From the NCBI GenBank assembly GCA_046316025.1, contig JBKCXU010000142.1:1-13483 (forward strand): a stretch of 13,483 nucleotides of DNA, given 5' to 3'. The notes beneath the pieces are model-generated. The model was not told the DNA's origin, searched no databases, and worked only from the letters and a program-made list of their open reading frames with translations. This document shows positions 7,543 to 12,727 of the stretch, one piece after another. Made by a program: the position numbers and the translations under genes. This DNA is from JAJTHJ01 sp046316025. GTDB taxonomy: Bacteria > Pseudomonadota > Gammaproteobacteria > Burkholderiales > Burkholderiaceae_F. Every line of letters starts with the position of its first letter. Position 1 is the first letter of the stretch.

Positions 7543-8370
7543 ATGTGGCAATACACCGCCCCCATCCTCTACGCCCTCTTCGTCTGGTGGTTCGGCACCG
7601 GCGTCGTGCTGCTGCTCGACAACCTGCCGCGGCGCTTTCTGGCGCCCACGCTGGGCGCAGCGAGCGCAGTGGCGGTGGCCGCGCTGGTGCTGCTGGCGAT
7701 CACCGCCGACGACACGACGGTGGCCGCCGCCTTCGTTGCCTTTACCTGCGGCGTGCTGGTCTGGTCGTGGATGGAGCTCACGTTTCTGACCGGCGCAGTC
7801 ACCGGCCCGCGGCAGCACGGCTGCGTGCCGGGTTGCACGGGGATCAAGCACTTCGGCCACGCGCTGGCGGCGATTGCCTATCACGAGCTGGCGATCGCGG
7901 CGGGCGGGCTGGCCGTCTACCTTGCCACCGCCGGCGGCAGCAATCGCGTTGGGTTCTGGACCTACCTCGTGCTGTGGGTGATGCGCCAGAGTGCGAAGCT
8001 CAACCTGCACTTCGGCGTGCGCAATCTTTCCGAAGAGTTTCTGCCGCCGCGGCTGCGCTACATGACGAGCTACTTTCGCCGCCGGCCGCTGAATCTGCTG
8101 TTCCCGCTGTCGGTCAGTGCGGCGACCGTGGTCGCGGTGCTGCTGGTGCGCGAGATCGGCGCCGTGCGGACTTCGGCCTTCGACGTGGCCGGCTACACGC
8201 TGGTGGCCACGCTGCTGTGGCTGGCGATCCTCGAACACTGGCTGCTGGTGCTGCCGCTGCCGACCAGCGCGCTGTGGCGCTGGAGCCTGCGCGGTGCGGC
8301 GCGCGCGCACGAAGGCGAAGACGACGCGCCCGGCCCGTTGCGCTCGGCGGTGCGGCTGGGCGACGGTTAA
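7543..8370 (+). CDS. puhE: Photosynthetic complex assembly protein PuhE
   Basis: PuhE is a polytopic inner-membrane protein conserved in proteobacterial photosynthesis clusters and implicated in RC/bacteriochlorophyll assembly; its exact biochemistry is unsettled. The protein has 275 aa with about seven hydrophobic segments. The opening MWQYTAPILYALFVWWFGTG, the inner WSWMELTFLTGAVTGPR, and the block YLVLWVMRQSAKLNLHFGVR with NLSEEFLPPRLRYMTSYF are conserved family stretches. ATG 7543 gives the usual N-terminus; an in-frame GTG at 7519 would add eight residues and neither has a good ribosome binding site. It is split from acsF by a palindromic repeat. Confidence 0.92.
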   Translation: MWQYTAPILYALFVWWFGTGVVLLLDNLPRRFLAPTLGAASAVAVAALVLLAITADDTTVAAAFVAFTCGVLVWSWMELTFLTGAVTGPRQHGCVPGCTGIKHFGHALAAIAYHELAIAAGGLAVYLATAGGSNRVGFWTYLVLWVMRQSAKLNLHFGVRNLSEEFLPPRLRYMTSYFRRRPLNLLFPLSVSAATVVAVLLVREIGAVRTSAFDVAGYTLVATLLWLAILEHWLLVLPLPTSALWRWSLRGAARAHEGEDDAPGPLRSAVRLGDG

Positions 8371-8380
8371 GGGGCCATCG

Positions 8381-8590
8381 ATGCCCGCCACACGATCCGA
8401 TCTGCGCCGCCGGGCGGTGCTGGCCGCGAGCCTCGCGGCGGCGGCACTGGGTGTCTTCTACGGCTACGGCTTCGGCGATCGCCTGGGCGGCTTGGCCCTC
8501 GGCCTCGTGACCGCGCTCAACTGCGCGGTGCTGGGGGCGTTCGCGGCGGGCGGGTTGGCGGAGAGGCTTCTACCCAACAGCGGCCGTTGA
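8381..8590 (+). CDS. Small two-helix membrane protein, unknown function
   Basis: This 69-aa protein is not recognised from sequence. A basic N-terminus (RSDLRRR, 5-11) precedes two hydrophobic segments, about 12-29 and 36-58, joined by a short turn FGDRLGG. The basic start suggests both ends lie in the cytoplasm. AAGGGG at 8369-8374 overlaps the puhE stop and lies six bases before ATG 8381, so it looks translated and coupled to puhE. It is the last gene of the plus-strand photosynthesis run and ends 10 bp before the convergent toxin gene. A role in complex assembly or membrane organisation is only a guess from position. Confidence 0.7.
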   Translation: MPATRSDLRRRAVLAASLAAAALGVFYGYGFGDRLGGLALGLVTALNCAVLGAFAAGGLAERLLPNSGR

Positions 8591-8600
8591 CCCGCTGTCC

Positions 8601-8882
8601 TCATAGACCAAGCTCGCTGTGCGAACCCAAGCGCACCAATTGCAGTCGGTGGGCATCGGGTTTGCGATAGATGAGCACGAGGTCCGGGCGAATATGGCAG
8701 TCGCGGAACTCGGCCCAGCGCCCGGAGAGCGGGTGATCGCGGTACTTGGGCGGTAACGGCAAGTCTTCGACCAACAACTCCAGCGCAGCGATCAACTCGC
8801 CGCGCAGAGTCGCGGCATAGCGGCCTTTGGATTCGCGTCGGAAGTCGCGCTTGAACTGCCCGGTGCGCTCAATCTCGCGCAT
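8601..8882 (-). CDS. yafQ: YafQ-family mRNA interferase toxin (RelE superfamily)
   Basis: This is a predicted ribosome-dependent endoribonuclease of 93 aa, the toxin of a type II toxin-antitoxin pair. It opens with RTGQFKRDFRR (6-16), the usual YafQ/RelE start. The C-terminal half contains HPLSGRWAEFRDCHIRPDLV (50-69), then LIYRK and LVRLGSHSEL. Residues matching the functional set of E. coli YafQ are kept: His50, His63, Asp67, Arg84 and His88. The aromatic residue at the C-terminal end of E. coli YafQ appears replaced by Gly92, so reduced activity is possible. Its start overlaps the antitoxin stop by 14 bp. It has no functional link to photosynthesis and is probably an acquired module. Confidence 0.88.
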   Translation of the reverse strand: MREIERTGQFKRDFRRESKGRYAATLRGELIAALELLVEDLPLPPKYRDHPLSGRWAEFRDCHIRPDLVLIYRKPDAHRLQLVRLGSHSELGL

Positions 8883-9132
8883 CGAGGTCAGTCATCAGTT
8901 CATTGACGCCGCGAAACCTGCGCAAGCGTTTGCTACGCGCTTCCTTCATCGCCGCTATCGTCTTCGCATTGGGCACCAGCGGCTCGAACGGCAGCGACTT
9001 GTCGTGCGCAACGCGCGTCAGCAACAGCCGAAAGGCATCGGACACCGTTAATCCCATCGCCGCCAGAACGTCGGCGGCGGCGTCCTTCGTTGCTCCGTCG
9101 ATGCGGGCTCTGACCACGGTGTTTGCGGGCAT
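8869..9132 (-). CDS. dinJ: RelB/DinJ-family antitoxin
   Basis: This 87-aa antitoxin neutralises the adjacent toxin and represses the pair's own promoter. The N-terminal half is a ribbon-helix-helix DNA-binding domain: VVRARIDGATKDAAADVLAAMG, then LTVSDAFRLLLTRVAHDKSLPF, which is the standard RelB/DinJ pattern. The C-terminal part, rich in Lys and Arg, should wrap around the toxin. ATG 9132 is chosen because VRARID begins at residue 7 as in relatives; GGAG lies upstream on the minus strand within TTTGGAGTTGCCACC. A longer open frame continuing to 9927 only overlaps pucC out of frame. The antitoxin-then-toxin order with overlap is typical. Confidence 0.9.
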   Translation of the reverse strand: MPANTVVRARIDGATKDAAADVLAAMGLTVSDAFRLLLTRVAHDKSLPFEPLVPNAKTIAAMKEARSKRLRRFRGVNELMTDLDARD

Positions 9133-9147
9133 GGTGGCAACTCCAAA

Positions 9148-9168
9148 TTGAGCTACAGTGTAGCCCAA
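9148..9168. promoter_or_regulatory. Palindromic operator of the toxin-antitoxin operon
   Basis: Sixteen bases upstream of the antitoxin start is the perfect palindrome GCTACAGTGTAGC (9152-9164). Outer flanks TTG (9148-9150) and CAA (9166-9168) extend the symmetry. Ribbon-helix-helix antitoxins bind such sites for autoregulation. A promoter should overlap it, but no convincing -35 box is visible. Function is inferred from position and symmetry. Confidence 0.6.
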
Positions 9169-9203
9169 ACTCCGACTGGCGCTGCTACCCGCTGCGCGCT
9201 GCA

Positions 9204-10613
9204 TCAAATCGCAGCTGCCGTTCGCAAGGTTTCGCGCTTCAACATCGCCATGACCCAGACCGTCGCCGCCAGCAGCACGATCTCGATCGCGTAGACCAGC
9301 GCATAGCCGGTGGCCGGGCTCGCGAGCGCCTCGCCAAAGGCGCCGCGCTGGGCCAGCATCCCGGCGGTGCTGCCGATGATCCCGCCCGCGGCCACCGCGA
9401 CGCCGGCGGCGGTGGCCTGCACCGCGCCCCAGGCGCCGAGCGCCAGGCCGATCTGCTCGCGCGGGGCGCGGTTCATCGTCATCGTCAGCGTGCCGTGGCC
9501 AAAGATGCCGCCGCCGAAGCCGATGGCCAGCACGCCGGCAACGAAGAGCGGCAGCCAGTGCGTCGCCGCGGCGGCGAGCACTGCTACAAACGCGGGGATG
9601 CCGACCCAGGCGCCGAAGGTGGCCATCCTGGCCGGGTCGGCGCCGCGGCCAAGCACGCGCGAGGCCCATGAGAATCCGATCAGCCCGCCCGCGGCCAGCG
9701 CGGCGGTGAGCCAGGTGGTCGCACCCACGGACATGCCGAGCACCTGCCCGCCATAGGGTTCGAGCAGCACGTCCTGCATGGCAAAGGCCATCGTGCCCAG
9801 TGCTATGGCGGTGAGGCGGCGCAGCGCGCCGGCGTCGCCGGCCAGGTAGCCACGCCAGGCCTCGGTAAAGGACGGCTCCTCGCGCCGCGCGGCAAAGCGC
9901 TTCGGGTTGCGCAGCTCCTGCTTCCACATGGCCAGGCCGTTGAGGACCATCGTGGCCACCGCCGACGCCTGGATCGCCTGCACCAGCCGCGCCGCGTTAA
10001 AAGTCTGCAAGAACGCGCCGAAGGCGAGCGCGCTGACGATGGTGCCGAGAAGCAGCATCACGTACATCAGGCCGACCACGCGTGGGTGCGACTCCTGCGG
10101 TGCGAGGTCGGTGGCGAGCGCCAGCCCCGCGGTCTGCGTGGTGTGCAGGCCGGCGCCGACCAGCAGGAAGGCCAGTGCCGCCGCGGCCGGGCCGATCCAC
10201 GCCGGCCAGGCGCTGGCGTTGCCGCCGCCGGAGAGCACCAGCAGCGCGAAGGGCATGATCGCCAGCCCGCCGAACTGGATCAGCGTGCCCATCCAGATGA
10301 AGGGCACGCGCCGCCAGCCGAGCGCGGAGCGGTGCGTGTCGGAGCGGAAGCCCACCAGCGCACGGAACGGCGCATACAGCACCGGCAGCGCCACCATGAT
10401 CGCCACCAGCGCGGCCGGCACGCGCAGCTCGACGATCATCACGCGATTCAAGGTGCCGACCAGCAGGGCCAGCGCCATGCCGACCGAAACCTGGAACAGC
10501 GACAGCCGCAGCAGCCGCGGCAACGGCAGGTCGGGCGTGGCAGCGTCGGCAAACGGCAGGAAGCGCGGCCCGAGCGCGGCCCAGCGGGCGAACAGGGCGC
10601 GGGTGAGGCTCAT
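9204..10613 (-). CDS. pucC: PucC, LH2 assembly protein (BCD-family MFS protein)
   Basis: PucC is an inner-membrane MFS-type protein required for LH2 assembly. The chosen start gives 469 aa and about twelve hydrophobic segments. It shares long blocks with LhaA in this window: LPFADAAT near the N-terminus, GTLNRVMIVEL, RSALGWRRVPFIW, QDVLLEPYGGQVLGMSVGATTWLT and LALGAWGAVQATAAG. The start at 10613 (MSLTRALF) aligns with the LhaA N-terminus; ATG 10664 would add 17 residues (MKWKWNKVVRP...) and neither has a strong Shine-Dalgarno. It follows pucB and pucA on the same strand, as in pucBAC operons, but a terminator and a palindromic repeat intervene, so it is probably expressed at lower level by read-through or from its own promoter. 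Confidence 0.9.
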   Translation of the reverse strand: MSLTRALFARWAALGPRFLPFADAATPDLPLPRLLRLSLFQVSVGMALALLVGTLNRVMIVELRVPAALVAIMVALPVLYAPFRALVGFRSDTHRSALGWRRVPFIWMGTLIQFGGLAIMPFALLVLSGGGNASAWPAWIGPAAAALAFLLVGAGLHTTQTAGLALATDLAPQESHPRVVGLMYVMLLLGTIVSALAFGAFLQTFNAARLVQAIQASAVATMVLNGLAMWKQELRNPKRFAARREEPSFTEAWRGYLAGDAGALRRLTAIALGTMAFAMQDVLLEPYGGQVLGMSVGATTWLTAALAAGGLIGFSWASRVLGRGADPARMATFGAWVGIPAFVAVLAAAATHWLPLFVAGVLAIGFGGGIFGHGTLTMTMNRAPREQIGLALGAWGAVQATAAGVAVAAGGIIGSTAGMLAQRGAFGEALASPATGYALVYAIEIVLLAATVWVMAMLKRETLRTAAAI

Positions 10614-10680
10614 CGGCTCGGCAGCGGCGCGCGGGCGCACCACCTTATTCCATTTCCACTTCATTCGGACACCCAAGGCA

Positions 10681-10754
10681 CGTCATTCCCGCGCAACCGC
10701 GAATCGAGTGTCTCTCGCGAAAGTCGCTGGGTTCCCGCGTTCGCGGGAACGACG
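10681..10754. repeat. Palindromic repeat, copy 3, degenerate (upstream of pucC)
   Basis: Arms 10681-10708 and 10727-10754 pair at about 21 of 28 positions. The outer ends (CGTCATTCCCGCG and CGCGGGAACGACG) are well kept while the inner parts have drifted. It belongs to the family at 677-749 and 7439-7511 but appears older. It lies in the pucA-pucC gap between the terminator and pucC. The rest of the gap, 10755-10817, shows nothing recognisable. Confidence 0.8.
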
Positions 10755-10817
10755 AAATTGCCGTAGCGATTGGGAAACGGAATTGGCTCGGGACATGGCG
10801 GCGTGCAACGAGCAACG

Positions 10818-10851
10818 AAAAAACGGGCCGGGAGCTTGCGCCCCCGGCCCG
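10818..10851 (-). terminator. Intrinsic terminator after pucBA
   Basis: On the minus strand a perfect 9-bp GC-only stem (CGGGCCGGG with CCCGGCCCG, plus-strand 10824-10832 and 10843-10851) with a 10-nt loop is followed by six T residues (A-run 10818-10823 on the plus strand). It starts 32 bp after the pucA stop. It should end most transcripts arriving from pufMC-pucBA and leave a stable 3' hairpin that protects the abundant antenna mRNA. Confidence 0.88.
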
Positions 10852-10883
10852 CTTGTCGTTTGCAAACGTCAAGCGTGTTGCGG

Positions 10884-11096
10884 TTACTTCTTCGCGGCCG
10901 GAGGAGCGACCGGCACTGCCGCCTCGGCCGTTGCGGCCACGGGCGCCGGGCCGGAGCCGTTCAGGAAGCGCGCGAACCACGTCGTGTTGTTCAGGATCGC
11001 GAAGTGCACCACCAGCGATGTGACGGCCACCCCGCCCAGGAACAGCGGAAGGCCGACCGACGGCTTGACCACGCACCAGATTTTTCCGTAGATCAT
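10884..11096 (-). CDS. pucA: LH2-type light-harvesting alpha polypeptide PucA (Phe44-Leu45, B800-820-like)
   Basis: This is the 70-aa alpha chain of the peripheral antenna. GKIWCVVKPSVGLP (4-17), then VVHFAILNNTTWF (29-41), align without gaps to LH2 alpha chains such as Rhodoblastus acidophilus; LH1 alpha chains instead open with a W-x-I-W...DPRR pattern. His31 is the axial ligand of B850 bacteriochlorophyll. Positions 44-45 are Phe-Leu, where B850-type chains have Tyr-Trp or Tyr-Tyr. Residues 48-70 are an Ala/Pro-rich tail ending in KK, recalling the extended LH2 alpha of Rubrivivax gelatinosus. GAGGAG stands just upstream of ATG 11096; the gap after pucB is 13 bp. It ends shortly before a strong terminator. 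Confidence 0.92.
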   Translation of the reverse strand: MIYGKIWCVVKPSVGLPLFLGGVAVTSLVVHFAILNNTTWFARFLNGSGPAPVAATAEAAVPVAPPAAKK

Positions 11097-11109
11097 TTTG
11101 GCTCCTCTC

Positions 11110-11265
11110 CTACTTCAGCCATGGGGAATACATGTAGGCCAGCAGATGGGCCACTGCTGCGATCACCCCGAACATCTGCGTGCCCTGGATGAGCTTGGTG
11201 TGCAGCTCCTCCGACTCGGCTTCGGTGAGGCCGGTGGGCCACACCCTATCTTCGTTGTTTGCCAT
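11110..11265 (-). CDS. pucB: LH2-type light-harvesting beta polypeptide PucB
   Basis: This 51-aa beta chain of the peripheral antenna pairs with the alpha chain downstream. It begins MANNEDRVWPTGLTEAESEE, followed by LHTKLIQGTQMFGVIAAVAH and LLAYMYSPWLK. His40 (in VAH) is the B850 ligand and His22 (in ELH) lies in the B800 region. The GT-x-x-F block and the SPWL ending match LH2 beta chains better than LH1 beta, which end near RPWF. Gln30 occupies the position of the Arg that hydrogen-bonds the B800 acetyl group in R. acidophilus LH2 (beta-Arg20). A strong AGGAGG (plus-strand complement at 11270-11275) precedes ATG 11265. It lies 97 bp after pufC. Confidence 0.93.
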   Translation of the reverse strand: MANNEDRVWPTGLTEAESEELHTKLIQGTQMFGVIAAVAHLLAYMYSPWLK

Positions 11266-11292
11266 GTGCCCTCCTCGAGGGAAGAACGGTTT

Positions 11293-11342
11293 GCGTGCGA
11301 AACCCGCACGCGGGTACTACGTGGTCGCGCGCGTTGCGCGCG
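11293..11342 (-). other. Two tandem RNA hairpins between pufC and pucB
   Basis: The 97-bp pufC-pucB gap contains two perfect 7-bp GC-rich stems. One pairs 11326-11332 with 11336-11342 around a 3-nt loop; the other pairs 11293-11299 with 11305-11311 around a 5-nt loop. Neither is followed by a T-run on the minus strand, so they are not standard terminators. They may block 3' exonucleases and set the ratio of antenna to reaction-centre mRNA, as intercistronic hairpins do in classical puf operons. No TGT-N12-ACA (PpsR-type) site is visible in this gap. Confidence 0.55.
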
Positions 11343-11362
11343 GCTTTCCGTAATTCGGTTGT

Positions 11363-12727
11363 TCAGCGGACGGTCACCTCCACCCGGCGCGCGGACGGGT
11401 CTTCGCCGGCGACGTTGGCCTGCACCGCCTGCGGCCTGGCGAGCACCACGCGATCGGGGGCGAAGCCCGCCGCCTGCAAGGTGCCGGCCACCGAGAAGGC
11501 GCGCTGCTTGGCGAGCTCGGCATTGCTGGCGCGGTCGCCGCTGGCCGAGTGGTAGCCGGACACCGCCGCCCTGGCCTTGGGGTCGGCCTTGAGCTTTTCG
11601 ACGACGAAGGCCAGCACCTCGGGCGCGATGCCGCGCAACTGGGCGGAGCCGACGTCGAAGTAAACGACCAGCACTTCCCCCACCACCGCGGCGGCCGGGG
11701 TCGGCGGGCCGGCGCGCGGGCCGGCGAGCTCCGGGTAGTCCTTGAGCATCGGCGCGCCGTACAGCGGCTTGAAGACGCCGTTGTGGCAGGTCGCGCAGTT
11801 GATCTTGGCCACGTCGCCGGCGGGGCCCAGCCGCTCGGCCGGGAACACCGGCGTGAGCGGCTCCAGATACTCGTTGTTGAGCGCCCGCACCATGCGCAAG
11901 CCTTGCCACGCGGTGGCGCGCGGCGGCGAGCTTTGCTCCCACACCCCAAAGGCGCGCGAGTTGTGGCAGTAGGTACAGTTGACCCCCAGCCCATCGGAGA
12001 AGTGCATCATCAGCGCGTAGGTCCACTCGGTCTGCTGGATGCTCGCCTTGTGGTCGGTCGGCAGCGGATCGGTGCTCCCCACCCGCACCTCGCCCTTCTG
12101 CAGCAAGTAGGTGGTGAACGGGTCCTTCGGCAGCGAGGAGACGCCGACCGTCCTGGCCGGCGCGTTTTGCCCGTAGCGCCAGCCGGCGTACTTGTCCGAG
12201 CCGGTGCCGTCGGGGTCGATGAACCAGACGTTTTCCGGCACCGCCTTACCGCGGTGGCAGGTGTAGCAGGTGACTCCGGTCTGCGCGACGTGCGGCTGCC
12301 ACTGCGCGTTGACGTTCTGCGTCAGTTGCAGCATGCGCCGCGCGACTATCTTGGTGTACTTGCCGTCCACGGCAAAGTTGCCGTCGGCATGGCAGTAGGT
12401 GCAGCCCTGCTCGGGCGCGACCCACGAAGTCATCGCCACCATCAGGCGGTTGAAGCTCGCCACGTCGAGGTCGCCCAGCACCTGCACGTTCTGGTACACG
12501 GTGCGCGCCGGCGGCCCAGCAGGCGCCTGCGGCGCGGTGGCGGGCGGCGCCTGATTGGCGTCGAACACGGCGGCGTTGATGCGGGGATTGACCACCTCGA
12601 CCATGCCGGTGCCGCGGAAGCCGCGTTGCACGCTGTCGATCGGCGGCCGCTCCCAGCAGCCGGCCAGCAGGACGGTCGCGCCGGCCAGCGCGACCGCGGC
12701 GAGAATTGAGCGATTCGGCGCGTTCAT
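11363..12727 (-). CDS. pufC: Reaction-centre tetraheme cytochrome PufC fused to an OmpA-like domain
   Basis: PufC is the periplasmic cytochrome that re-reduces the special pair. The protein has 454 aa, about 100 more than usual. A lipoprotein signal with lipobox LLAGC puts the acylated Cys at 24. Four heme motifs follow: CTYCH (109-113), CYTCH (154-158), CTYCH (251-255) and CATCH (311-315). After a Pro/Ala linker (about 336-348), residues 350-454 look like an OmpA C-terminal domain: VVYFDVGSAQL (354-364), then SNAELAKQRAFSVAGTLQAAG (401-421) and SARRVEVTV (445-453). In this domain Arg409 matches the peptidoglycan-contacting Arg of OmpA, but the partner Asp is replaced by Ser394. ATG 12727 overlaps the pufM stop by four bases, so pufM and pufC are coupled. 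Confidence 0.95.
   Translation of the reverse strand: MNAPNRSILAAVALAGATVLLAGCWERPPIDSVQRGFRGTGMVEVVNPRINAAVFDANQAPPATAPQAPAGPPARTVYQNVQVLGDLDVASFNRLMVAMTSWVAPEQGCTYCHADGNFAVDGKYTKIVARRMLQLTQNVNAQWQPHVAQTGVTCYTCHRGKAVPENVWFIDPDGTGSDKYAGWRYGQNAPARTVGVSSLPKDPFTTYLLQKGEVRVGSTDPLPTDHKASIQQTEWTYALMMHFSDGLGVNCTYCHNSRAFGVWEQSSPPRATAWQGLRMVRALNNEYLEPLTPVFPAERLGPAGDVAKINCATCHNGVFKPLYGAPMLKDYPELAGPRAGPPTPAAAVVGEVLVVYFDVGSAQLRGIAPEVLAFVVEKLKADPKARAAVSGYHSASGDRASNAELAKQRAFSVAGTLQAAGFAPDRVVLARPQAVQANVAGEDPSARRVEVTVR

Noticed and set aside
8869..9927. 352-codon open frame extending upstream of the antitoxin
   Set aside because: The part beyond 9132 is antisense-frame noise within pucC; the antitoxin domain begins at ATG 9132 next to its operator.
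10884..11265. Reading the antenna pair as LH1 pufBA of a pufLMCBA operon
   Set aside because: The alpha chain has the GKIWxVVxPxxGxP and TTWF pattern of LH2 and lacks the LH1 DPRR motif; pucC follows.
11549..12709. 386-codon plus-strand open frame opposite pufC
   Set aside because: It is a composition artefact; the opposite strand encodes four heme motifs and a lipobox.
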